A stretch of 64,000 nucleotides of DNA from Priapulus caudatus (lineage: Eukaryota > Priapulida > Priapulimorpha > Priapulimorphida > Priapulidae). This document shows, piece by piece, positions 27,329 through 44,885 of the stretch. The stretch is from NCBI RefSeq assembly GCF_000485595.1, contig NW_014577289.1:559097-623096 (forward strand), written 5' to 3'. Each line of letters begins with the position of its first letter. Positions within the stretch are counted from its first letter, which is position 1. The notes beneath the pieces are model-generated. The model was not told the origin of the DNA. It ran no database searches and saw only the letters and a program-made list of their open reading frames with translations. A program made the translations under genes and the position numbers.

Positions 27329-27524
27329 AGCTCATCTGACTTAGTCAGATGCAGCTTGTAGAATCGCATGATCGTCCGTCCGTCCGTCCGTCCGTCAACA
27401 GTTGCGCACAAATCTTAACCGCTCGACGTACGGTCACGATATTTGGCACATCGGGGGTGGGGGACCGTCAAAACGAGTTGGGATTTCGAAGCTGGAGGTC
27501 AAAGGTCAAAGGTCAAAGGTCAAA
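27329..27524 (+). mobile_element. Family A element, copy 3, running into the assembly gap
   Basis: Starts AGCTCATCTGACTTAGTCAG, then GTCC repeats, and reaches a string of four AGGTCA half-sites (27496-27522) before the Ns. Sequence after the gap (28253-28426) resembles parts of 24047-25110 and may be the 3' end of the same copy. Confidence 0.75.
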
Positions 27525-28252
27525 NNNNNNNNNNNNNNNNNNNNNNNNNNNNNNNNNNNNNNNNNNNNNNNNNNNNNNNNNNNNNNNNNNNNNNNNNNNN
27601 NNNNNNNNNNNNNNNNNNNNNNNNNNNNNNNNNNNNNNNNNNNNNNNNNNNNNNNNNNNNNNNNNNNNNNNNNNNNNNNNNNNNNNNNNNNNNNNNNNNN
27701 NNNNNNNNNNNNNNNNNNNNNNNNNNNNNNNNNNNNNNNNNNNNNNNNNNNNNNNNNNNNNNNNNNNNNNNNNNNNNNNNNNNNNNNNNNNNNNNNNNNN
27801 NNNNNNNNNNNNNNNNNNNNNNNNNNNNNNNNNNNNNNNNNNNNNNNNNNNNNNNNNNNNNNNNNNNNNNNNNNNNNNNNNNNNNNNNNNNNNNNNNNNN
27901 NNNNNNNNNNNNNNNNNNNNNNNNNNNNNNNNNNNNNNNNNNNNNNNNNNNNNNNNNNNNNNNNNNNNNNNNNNNNNNNNNNNNNNNNNNNNNNNNNNNN
28001 NNNNNNNNNNNNNNNNNNNNNNNNNNNNNNNNNNNNNNNNNNNNNNNNNNNNNNNNNNNNNNNNNNNNNNNNNNNNNNNNNNNNNNNNNNNNNNNNNNNN
28101 NNNNNNNNNNNNNNNNNNNNNNNNNNNNNNNNNNNNNNNNNNNNNNNNNNNNNNNNNNNNNNNNNNNNNNNNNNNNNNNNNNNNNNNNNNNNNNNNNNNN
28201 NNNNNNNNNNNNNNNNNNNNNNNNNNNNNNNNNNNNNNNNNNNNNNNNNNNN
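27525..28252. other. Assembly gap (Ns)
   Basis: 728 undetermined bases. Open frames crossing it are artefacts. It begins immediately after a short tandem array, a likely cause of the assembly break. Confidence 1.
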
Positions 28253-30578
28253 AACGAACATTCTTTTGAGAAGGTTCATGATACCATCCTTGTGCCTTCA
28301 AGTTCCACTGCTTCGGCGTGTATGTGAACACATTTGGGACTAACAGGGTTTACTAGAATCCCACCACTCCACCACAGAGTCACCGCAGTAGACGTTAGAT
28401 GAGCGCTGTCGCTCCGCGGCACTTGTTAAATAGAAATAATGCTTAAAGATATGCTAGTGTTCTAATTCTGTCTTGAAATGATGTTGAGTGGTGCTTTGTG
28501 TAAATGCAGTCGTTTGTAGAATTCAGTGATCCTATGTGTGTATTATCTTAATTCTTATGCAATCTCTTAAGATGAAACATCGATTGTGCCTGTAGGGTTT
28601 TTACTTATTTTGACTGCCATTGACGTCACTTTATCGCCTAGTGCAAGATAATGCAGATGAAATTGTACAGATTTTCTGATGTGAATTATATGACGGTATA
28701 ACAGGAAGGTAGGTAAAAACATGTAGTATTAGGTAGCTGCTGTAATTTTATCCCTGACCTAATGGTCGCATGCTTCCCTGCGATGTGTTCGTGTTTCTCT
28801 CTCTCCTTCAGCTGAATGTGTGCGTTAAAATTGCCTGTGTAACTAACTATACATCTTCTAGTTCATGTGGTCATATATCTTTGATAGTCTTTGCTTCTAG
28901 GGATCTGAGTGGAAAAGTCTATCCGGGTTTGTCCGTCGTTCGTAGAATATCGCTCGCTATTGATTCATTCTGGTCTGATGTCGTGTTCTCCCTGTCATAA
29001 ATCTTTCTTAATCAATGACCTGACTGTTCGAGTGTCCAACAGAGAGTCTGTAGAAAGTTGGCGTGCGCATTACGTGTGCCATTCTTACATATACACGTTA
29101 ACCCCTTAAGTGAAGCTGAAACGAAAGTCATTAACCATGTTGTAGAATTTCGATTGGTTTGCTCCAGTCGGCATCCGTTGCCATGCATTTATCCGCGGGC
29201 CTCTGTATAAGATGGTATACTATGGTTTGTTATAAGTGTGACTGTAAGAAATGTGCGCGTGTGCGGGTTTGTTTTAAATGCGATTTCAAATCATGTTTGC
29301 AGTTTGCACAGCAGAAGCAGTTGTGTACACTTGACTCGCGGTTTGCTGAAGCTGCTGGGGAGCACGACACCGCCTCCCTGCGCGTTCGTGCACTAGTCCA
29401 CTCTCTATTTGATGCATTTACATAAAATCAATACTTTAGCTACTGAGATGGCACGCTGCGGCGTGCCTGCATCCCTATACAGCACAGGTATTTGCCAACA
29501 AAGACACCGATCAATGTGCCTTTATAACTCGGTGATCGTGTATGTGTGTGTGAGTGTATCATTGCATGCATCGGCTGCACAAGAAAAACCTAATTACTTA
29601 TCGTTTTAATCTGCACACCGCTGACGTAACGCCAAGCGTATATATTGTCATATATATGATGTCGCTTTTGTACTAAGAACGCGCTACTACACTTTTCGAC
29701 ACGCGCACGTATAAGCACGTATATGCACGTATAAGCGGCTACTCAAAGGCCACTGCAGTGAACGAGTTGAGATGCTGGCACTGGCTGCATAACAGTTAAA
29801 ACACGAAGGCAAGTGTATCAAAATGATGCGTGCGTAATGAAGTCTAGTAGCATGAAATTATCCGGCTGGCTGTGTGAAGCCGCATGCAGTTAACGGTTGG
29901 TTATTGACATACTGGCGAGAGTCGCTGGGGTTTGCCTGCTGAATCGGGGGTAGCAGAAGGCCTCGGTGCCACGTCTACGTGCATACACGCATGTACACGT
30001 GGCAAAATAAAATGTGTCACGCGAAGTGTATGTACATGTAGGGAGTCTGCAGTTGCCCACAAGCAGTGGGGAGCTAAGCAGCGTTCTTTCGTTCTCAATG
30101 CCACTGTAGTTGCTGTTAGGTCCTTCGTGTACATGAACGTATTCGGACACATTTTTGCATCTGTGCACTGTGTAAATTATTCTGTTCAGGAGTTCGAAAT
30201 CGAGCAGGAAATCGAAAATGTGCAATGAGTGAAAATTATCGACATTGTTCTTTGTAGCCTACCTGTTGGGTTGCAACGTTAGAAAATTGTTTTTGTAGTT
30301 TGTATTTTGATTCCTAATATGCGAATGTAACGTCATTTACAGTGTATAATAGTCATTTTGTGCTTCTTTTATGCGTACTCGATATAAAATCGTGTCCCGA
30401 TGTTTGTTTTTATCTAATGTATTCCCTTTATGACTATTACTGACATTCCATTGATCTGTCGAGGCTACACTATGAGTGCTGGTGAGCCAATGGCTACGAA
30501 AATGTGAAACGTGTTTATGCATTGATGGTATCCCGATTAGCAAGGCAACTGATGATGTTGGGCTGGTTTGTTTTGCAG

Positions 30579-36402
<5,824 letters not shown>

Positions 36403-36419
<17 letters not shown>

Positions 36420-36438
36420 TGCGGCGACGTGCATTAGT
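36403..36438 (+). repeat. 18-bp tandem duplication including the CtBP stop codon
   Basis: GCGGCGACGTGCATTAGT occurs at 36403-36420 and again at 36421-36438, so the TAG and the codons before it are repeated just after the stop. A degraded third unit follows. Confidence 0.9.
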
Positions 36439-38079
36439 GTGGCGGTGCACGCGAGCGTGCACTAGTGGGGCGGCGGCGGCAGCCCGGCAGTTCTGTGTTA
36501 CGTGCTGCATTATCGTTTGTCGGAGAGCGTGCGGTCGTCCGAACGGGCCGACGCGTCGCTAGCACGCTAGCGTTGTCCGTCGTACGGCGAGCGCCATCTT
36601 GTTCGTCTGAAGTCGCGGGGACGGTCGTTGACGCTAGTATCGTCTGTGTTTCATCTGTCGGGGTCCCGACTCTGTCGCTCCTGTGAGTGACCATGCGCGT
36701 CTCCTCTCCCCTTTCCATACTAGGCACAGAATTGCAGAGCTAACAGTTGAAAACACAATCGTGCATAGTGCACTAGCATATAGTTTCCTAGCCAGGTAAT
36801 GTTGGGACATGGGTCCACTAAGTGCACACTGGTATCTGCTGCTCATTTGAGTAGCATGCTCGTGACACTCACCCCTCTTGTACTAGGCATCGAATCGAAC
36901 TGCACGATACTCTGAAAGCAAACGCCGATGCATGACGCACGCTGGCCGGGTAGGCCCCGATGTGCAGCGACGGTGAATCTTGCAGCCGGTATCGAGGGTC
37001 GCTCCGTGTCGTGATGGTCTTTGCAGTTTAGTGCGGATAATGACGGCATGTAACACAGAATCGAGCCGCGTCGACCCGTCCGTCGATCGCGTTGTCGTCG
37101 TCGGAACAGACTATGTGCTACGATGATGCAGCTGAGTGTGACACTCCTGCTGCAGCTAGAGAGAGATCGAGGGAAGGAGGCCTACCACTGGAGCAACCAC
37201 TGTGCATAACATTTTTGGCAGGGAGTCGGCGCAGATGTTGCGAGTGGACCTGCGCTACTGGTATGCTGAAGTGCCATTGATCGTGGCGGTGTGGTGTGAC
37301 ATCCCATTCTGTGCGAGTAATGGTTGGAAGAGGCGTAGGAAGGCTGTGTCCACATGTCCGCCGTACGTACAAGAGTAGCTGAGAATGGTAATCGTAGAAA
37401 AATCGTATAACCTATATTCCGTGAGCGTAGGAGTGGGAAAGTGTGGTTATCAGCCTTTGTCCATTATTAGATAGCCGATGTCAGTTTTCTGTTGATATTT
37501 GTGGAGGTTATCATCCGTGTTTGTTTGCATTTGATAAATTCACCAGTTTTAGTGACCCCTAACAGGTTTTAAGACACATTTAATACTAGTTGCAACGTTT
37601 CTAAGTATGTGTGTATTTGAATCTGTCACTCGATGATCATGATGCAAGAAGATTCATAGATTGGGATGTAAAGGTCATGTTACCAACCCTTCACTTGTTT
37701 ACCTTGTTTACCATAAACATTTAATTAAGTTCATGCTGTGTCGGGAGAAGAGAGAGCAGGAAGATTTCTTCATGTGTACAGACGGTTGATTGAGATGTGA
37801 TGCGGTAAGACTGTAGTTAATGGAAGCAACAGCCGCCATACTCTGCCTCGTCTCATTTTATATAAAACCAGGAGCCCGTTGTCATGAAACATCGTAAATA
37901 GTTATGGTTATCAAAGCTCTAAAGTGTCAGAACTTTAGTGCATCACGTGTGATGTAAATGCGAAGACGTCACAGAGCTGTAATAGCAGTATATATTTATG
38001 TTTCTGACAGGATGCCACAAGTGACTCGCAAGTAACATAGTGAGGGATAAGTTCAGGACATCGCTAATTATAATTTCTT

Positions 38080-38345
38080 TGCAGGGCGACAGTACCACAC
38101 AGTGATGCTGTAGGGAGAGGGGGTCCATCCCAAACTGCAGGGCGAGAGAGTCCATCCTACACTATCGGGAGAGGGGGCCATCCCATGCCATAGAGAGAGG
38201 GGTCTGTTCCATGGTATAGGGAGAAGGGGTCCATCTCATGCTATATAGATAGACGTCCTCATAATAGACAGACAGGGGTCTAACCCCCGGGTCCTATAGA
38301 GAGAGAAGGGAGTCCATGAGACGTTATAGGGAAAAGGGGCACTCG
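38080..38345 (+). repeat. Imperfect tandem repeat (about 35-40 bp units)
   Basis: About seven diverged units built around TATAGGGAGAGGGGGTCCATCCCA-like sequence (for example GGGAGAGGGGGTCCATCCCA at 38112 and GGGAGAAGGGGTCCATCTCA at 38220). Unit length varies. It may lie in the CtBP 3'UTR. Confidence 0.7.
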
Positions 38346-40608
38346 CTGAAGGGCATGATGCCTGGTAGAGAACTGGACAGCGTGTGCAAGCGGTGGTAAC
38401 GGAATTAGCGGGATTATCAGATATATGTAGTATTACACAGGAGATGCCTAGTAGAGGTCACATACACATACATACGCACGCACTGTGAGCATTCTCCACG
38501 TGTTTGTGTGCTACACGTGTATCCAGTGTGTTTAGACCAGCTCGCTCTCTGCCCCTGCACCAGTCTCCACTTCTTACACCCCCACCCCCCAGGAGCTGAA
38601 GATTTGATAGCAGCTTTGAGTATTAGAAGTTAGGTTAGCGTAGGTCATGTTAGCTTTAGACAAGAAACACGTTGGCTGGCGTGCCTCTCTTCTGCACTTT
38701 TTTTTTGCTAATGCGTCTTCGAATTGGAATGTAGTTGCATTGGTATTTGTATTGCATGACCTGTTTGCCAGCTCGGCGTTGCTGCAAAAAACGCAGGCGG
38801 GGGTGAAAGTTTCTTTGCACGTTATGCAAGGTAACGAAGCTCCTGATGAAATCGGTCATGTGCACGTGATGTCACAGCAATATAGTTAGTTATACGAGTG
38901 GGTCGAGTGGGTCACAGGTTTCAAGGTCACAAGTAACCACGAGTTCTGTTTCTGATGACAACCTGTTATATTTTTTCAGAGGGTTGAGTGTTCAGAGCAT
39001 CTTGTCTTTTACATGTAGTATGTATTTTAGTATTTATAATGTGTGATCCCTCAAGTCCCCCCCTTCCCCACTGCGCACACGCATGCACAGTCGCACACAC
39101 GCACCCGCGGACTCCGTATGTATCTGTGCACACATCAGGACACACGTACACGTTGCACTTTTTATAGCTGTCTGGGATTTATGGCCCAACACAACAGAAC
39201 TCTAGGTTTTGAGTTATCTCGTTAGGTCCTTCTCAAATTAGGAACATAGCAAGCATCGGCGCAAAATAATTATGTCTATTAGGGTACTAGATGTTAGTGT
39301 CTGAACTCCAAATGCAATGACCTAGGTTTTGTTCTCTTAATATATTTCCGTTTTCCCCGAGTATCATCAATTTAGGATTGCGTTTTCGTAAACCTACTTT
39401 GGATTTGTTTCATTCAGGTTTCTCATTATCAACGTTGTTGCTTGCAGGCACACATTAGGACGTGTGGACAAACGTCACTTGCCAGTCAGTAGTGTTATCG
39501 GCATTGTATCGTAGAATATTTCAGTGGATTGATTTCTCTTTCTCTGCGTATTTTCGCGGCGTACGTATTTTGATTGTGGCCCCATCTTAGAAATTGGTTA
39601 CTCGTCGTGCATTTGTGTTGACAGTAAAAATGGTCGGCACTTGGCGTGTGGTGGGGGCTGTGCAGTCCCTTCTCTGCACCCCCTCACTCTCTTTCTCTCT
39701 CCCTCTCCCGCTCCTTCTCCCTCTCTTCCACGTTCTCGCTCTTTACTTATCTCTCATCAATGCTTATGACGTGAATGAACACAGTTACACTACAAATGCA
39801 TGCCTAGGTTGAAAGTGCATGGTCGAAGTTACATCAGGTTGTATAACGGTTTTAATACAATTGTTATAGTGTCAGGATTGACGCATCTACAATGAATCAG
39901 ATAGGCAGTGATAACGTTTGCACACGTAGGAGATACACCAGTGTAGTTACGAAGAGATTTTTCTTAGCAATTTTCATGTGTACATGTATGTCTTATAAAT
40001 ATATGCAATTGTGAGCTGCTGCCCCCATCTTCTGTTAAGGCCTGCTTTGCGTGTCACCTGTGTTAGAACCGAGTTGCCTGTGGACGTTGCCAGGTGTATT
40101 CACGTGTGTTTGCAGAGCTGTTTCGAGGCAAAGCATCGCGTTGGTGCATGCAATCAAAAATGAAGCGCCGTTCAGCAAATGCACGACGACACGGAGCGGC
40201 TCGGTTCGCTCACGAACGCGAATTGTCCTGTTTGGGATCATAGCGCCACCGGTCGTGATGCTGGGGTGGTAGCAGCAGCAGTCCGCGTCACGCTGGCTGT
40301 TGTTTTCACAATTTTCTGCAGGTACATGCCGACGTGACGGTGGCGGTGACGTCACGTTGTGTTGTGGGGGGTTGTTCTGTACAGTATAGCTTCGTGTTCG
40401 TCTTCATCATTGAATCATGTTCGTACGAATCATGTCCGGCTAATCATTACACAGAATCTTTAATAAAACTCGTGTGGAGTTTTAAAAAAAAAACACGTTG
40501 GAAGTTTCGAGTTTTATATATGGGGCGTGATGGTAATGGGTTGTATATCACTATATGTTATTCAGAAAATGCTGTACTGGGGTTTGACGTTAAACATGAG
40601 GGGTGATA

Positions 40609-40779
40609 CTCCATTAGGAGTGTTCCCAACTTTAATGTCATTATTATATATATGGTCATGGTCATATATTAGTTTGTGGTTTAATGTCATTTAGGTTAGG
40701 GTTAGGGTTAGGGTTAGGATTATCAATCATTAATCATTAATCATTAATGATATCAAAGTTGGGAACACTCCTAATGGAG
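40609..40779. mobile_element. Small MITE with TTAGGG core
   Basis: A 171-bp element with inverted ends CTCCATTAGGAGTGTTCCCA continuing to about 25 bp on each side. The middle carries four TTAGGG units (about 40693-40718) and an ATTAATC repeat. No clear target duplication was found. Confidence 0.75.
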
Positions 40780-41553
40780 CGTTAGCCAACGAGCTGCTGT
40801 GAGCATTGCGTACTCATTAACACTAGGCAGATGGGAAGGTTCCTAAGATACCATGTAAACTATGAATTCATCTCCTAAATATAACTTACTCCCTATTCAT
40901 TTGCCATGGACAAAATGCGGATGCCCTTTCTTTGGGTGTTGAAATTCTATCGCCGACGGAGATGTCCACGGTAATATCTGACCCCAGAATTTCACTTCGG
41001 CGGCAGCACCCCGCCATTCCCTGCCGCTATGCTAAAGTACCTGAGCAATAGTGGGGAGCACACACCTGAGCCTATACTATTCATAGTGTAGGGTGATAGT
41101 AGGTTATTTAGGTATGTATTATGAAACTTCAGAATTTTTCATATAAAAAACTATTGCAGAGTGTGTCCTATATCCCTCTAGTTTGAGAAAGGAAGATGGA
41201 GGGTGGAGAATGAGGAGGAATAGAGGATGGAGGCGGGAAAGAAGAAGGGGAAAAGTAGTCGATAGGGTGAAGAAGGAAATACCAAGGGTGAACGTGATTT
41301 CTGTATTAGCGAGCCTTTGCGAAGCTCAATTTTAGCATCAAGTAGAAAGGGCATATTCACCAGCAGCCTACTGTATAATGTCTAGTGCTATGTCGAAAGT
41401 TACCAATGGATATTCTTGCTTTTCACCTATGGGAGCATTTCGCTCATTCCTTACTGGTTCTGCGCCTACGACTGTTGAGAGTCCCCAGGTGAGTTGTCTT
41501 CATAAGTTTATTTACTATATTTGTGTAGCAATTATAGGTAGTTGGTTCATTTT

Positions 41554-42499
41554 TAGCTCGCCTTGACATCGTCAAGATGAGCTATTGCCATGGGGTGTCG
41601 TACGTCCGTTTGTCTGCCCGTCAACATTTGCAAATTGGCAACGGTCAACGATAACTTGAGAACCGTTTGACCAACATGTTTCAAATTGCATACAGTTGTT
41701 ACTCCTATGGGAGAGATGTGAACGTCCTATTTTGGAGCACGCCAGTTGACCTACTTTCGAGCCACGCCCACTTTTTAGCAAAAATTGAAATGGTCGTGTC
41801 AGTTCAGGTTCAACTGATTTTGCTCATTTTTGGCATGTGAATGAATAAGGACTGGCCCCCAAAACATATCACATGGGTTTTGATATTTTTTTTAATTATG
41901 CAAATTATGTAGATTTCGGCAATTTCACTGCATTTTAGTGTCTGCCTACGGTCAACGATAACTCAAGAACCGTTTGACCCACATGTTTCAAATTGCATAC
42001 AGTAGTTACTCCTATGGGAGAGATGTGAACGTCCTATTTTGGAGCACGCCAGTCGACCTACTTTCCAGCCACGTCCACTTTTTGGCAAAAATGGAAATGG
42101 CCATAAGTCAGTTCAGGTTCAATGGATTTTACTCGTTTTTGGTATGTGAATGAATAAGGACTGGCCCCAAAACATATCACACGGGTTTTGATCTTTTTTT
42201 AAATTATGCAAATAAGGTAGATTTTGGCAATCTAATCGAAAATCAAAATGGCGATCATTTAGGCGTAGCGCCATCTCTCGCCCAGATTTCAGACTTTCAG
42301 ATCTGAAACATATTATTTTCGCATCAAACCTAACCTGAAACAAAACAGTTGAAATTTCTATTAGTATAAAACAGGAAGAATAGACATTTGATCACATTTC
42401 GGTCTGTCATAGTATGAAACACTTACCAAATTTTAAATATCATCTCCCTCTTCTATCACACCCAAGGTGAGCTATAGTGTCATTGACACTTTCATTTAT
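41554..42499 (+). mobile_element. Family B non-autonomous element, copy 1
   Basis: Starts AGCTCGCCTTGACATCGTC, which folds into a hairpin with AAGATGAGCT, followed by GTCCG-type repeats and GTCAACA. The right end is CCCAAGGTGAGCTATAGTGT, so the outermost AGCTC[G/A]CCTT is inverted. Inside, a block of about 300 bp occurs twice in tandem (from about 41640 and about 41948). The copy at 58630-59650 has the same order. Confidence 0.8.
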
Positions 42500-42619
42500 A
42501 TAATGGTTTGCTTTTGTATGCTAGAAAGGAAATTGTGCGTAAGTGTGCGCATGGTGAAGCTAATATTACGCTGTCAACGTTCAACCATCTGCAGATAATC
42601 CTCGCTTCCTCACAATCCA

Positions 42620-42895
42620 TCATCTTTTGCCCTTCCCCATTCACCATGTTCTCCTCTTCCTCGTCCTTGTTCTTCTCTTCCTCATTCCTGTTCTCCTTGT
42701 TCCCTTCCTCATTCATGTTCTCCTTCTCTTCCTCCTCCTTGTTCTTCTCTTCCTCCTCCCTATTCTTCTTCTGCTCATCCGCCTCCCTATTCTTCTTCTT
42801 CTGCTCACCCTCCTCCCTATTCTTCTTCTTCTGCTCACCCTCCTCCCTATTCTTCTTCTTCTGCTCATCCTCCTCCCTATTCTTCTTCTTCCTCG
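42620..42895 (-). repeat. 33-bp minisatellite with an open frame on the minus strand
   Basis: CT-rich plus strand with the unit CTCCCTATTCTTCTTCTTCT repeated about every 33 bp (about 42774-42890) and diverged units before it. The minus strand stays open for about 147 codons (EEGEQKKKNR-type units) because 33 is a multiple of 3. There is no ATG at a sensible place and no visible splice context, so I do not call it a gene. Confidence 0.7.
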
Positions 42896-43459
42896 CATGC
42901 AAAGAATACCCAAGGGCATGATCAAGAAATTTCAAAATCTCGAGACCTCTCAGAACATAGATTATATAGACTATGCTATAGATTTTTTTTTATATAGAAT
43001 ATGCTCTGATACTGCAAAGTTTAACGTTAAGTATACTACCACATTTATTTAGTTATGTTAAATGATGTAAGCAGTACGAAACCCCAATGTAATCAATAAC
43101 ATATATTTACTATACAAAGGTACTATACAATTCATTTTGACTTGCATACTATATGAGTAGTACCATGAACATATGCACCCTGTTCATGGTACATGTGTTC
43201 ATGGTAATACAAAGACGTGTTTGAACTTTCTGTGAAGTTTTAGTGCAGTATCTGGCAAGGATGGCGTAATAATAGTTAAAAGATTGTGAAAAATAGCACT
43301 GTGTCGATATACATAAATGAGAAGTAAATATAGAAGTACGAGAACTTCATTGCCACAAGGAATAAATATGCGCTGAATACCTCCTTGCTTTAGAACGTGT
43401 CACACACTAGGCTCGTTTGAGTACAGAATCGACCGACGAGAGCTCGCACTAATCGATTC

Positions 43460-44842
43460 TCACTCCTGAGCAGCAGGTTCCTCCACCACACCACCCATCC
43501 CCAACGCAACGCAAGCATGCACCATCAGCGTCAACTCTTCCACCTCGGTTACTATGACAACCGGCTCTTCCACGCGACCCCGCGCGTCGCTCTCCGTGGA
43601 CAGCTGCACGTCTAGCTGCGTCGACATTCCCGCGGCGACGAGGCCCGGTGTCGAGCGCACGACGACGCCGCTAGATGGCGCCGGCTGCCTCACCTTGAAG
43701 CGCGACGGCTCGACGCCTACATTACGCAGCAGGACAGAGCGCGCTTACCTCCCACCCGCTCCCACCGTGCCAAAGTCCACGACCGACGGCACCAGCTGAA
43801 ACCCACGCAGCTTCGACCGCAGCGGCGGCGGCGGGCTGCGCCCGAGTCGACCCCCCGGAGACGGCCTCGCGTGTTTCCGCGGCGACGGCGATCGCCGCAG
43901 CTTCGCGGGCGACAGCGGGGTCGCGAGGTCGCGTGCGGCGGCGTGGCACGGGGTCGGGTTGGCGGGTCGTGGAAGCCGGTCAGGCGCCGGCGTGCTGCAC
44001 ATGCTGCCGGGAACGCTGCCGCTGTCCGTCGAGCCGGCGCCGTCGTCGGCGGCGACGAGAAACGCCTGGCCGAGCTCGCTGCGGAAGTACGGCGGCACGT
44101 CGCGGTCGCGCAGCGCCAGCCGGTGCGCCTGCTCGCACGCGACCTCCTCCCACAGCCGCTCCCAGTGCTCGGCGGTGAGCTTCGGGCGCGGGGGCGCCGC
44201 CGCAGGGGTCGACGGCGGGGTCAGGGTCGCCACGTAGTCGGCGAGCGTCCGCTCATCGTCGCGCGGCGCGGCGGCAGCGCGGCGGAAGACGCCGAGCAGG
44301 TCAGCGGCGCGAAGCCGCTCTTCGTCTGAGCGAGGGTCTCGCGTGCGCCTCGCGCGAGACACGCCGCCTCTCTCCGCACGCTCCTCCTGGTATCTCCTCA
44401 GGCCGGCGATCATCGCGTCTCGCAGCTCGGCTGTCATCGGCGCGTATCGCAGAAGGTTTCTGATCTCTAGGATGCGCGGGATGGCGACCGGGGCGGTGGC
44501 GGGCGCGCGGGATGGCGCATCACCGACGCTGAGACCTCTGCCGACATCCGCGCCAAATCTGACCTTCCGCTTGACCTCGGTCGGTCTCAGAGGCTCAGAG
44601 AAGTCGCGGGATTTCAAGCCCTTGGGGACAATGTCAGACACATCGTATGGTCTATCCCATCTGATTGGCAGGCAAGGCTTCAAGATGGATAGACCTGAAA
44701 AATTCAAAATATAAACTATTGTCACACAAAGCGGAACTAGACAAGTGATTGATCAAGGTCGTCAAATGGTAAGTAAGAGCATAGCTGGTTTGATCATATA
44801 TAAACAATGTGACTATTGGTGTGAATGTTCCAATGCTGTTAC

Positions 44843-44885
<43 letters not shown>

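Larger units (their letters stand above)
36420..43459. other. CtBP 3' flank and intergenic region up to SPAG17
   Basis: No further coding exon recognised. The first part is probably CtBP 3'UTR, but no unambiguous poly(A) site could be chosen (an AATAAA is at 40462). It holds imperfect tandem repeats, a MITE with telomere-like core, a family B element and a coding-like minisatellite. Confidence 0.6.

Noticed and set aside
27349-28343. Open frames of about 250-310 codons
   Set aside because: They run through the N gap and have no real sequence inside.
41378-41566. Short plus-strand open frame MSSAMSKVTNGYSCF
   Set aside because: Runs into the start of a family B element; no family similarity or supporting exons.
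43871-44329. Several open frames on the plus strand opposite SPAG17
   Set aside because: Shadows of the GC-rich last SPAG17 exon; Arg/Ala-rich with no family resemblance.
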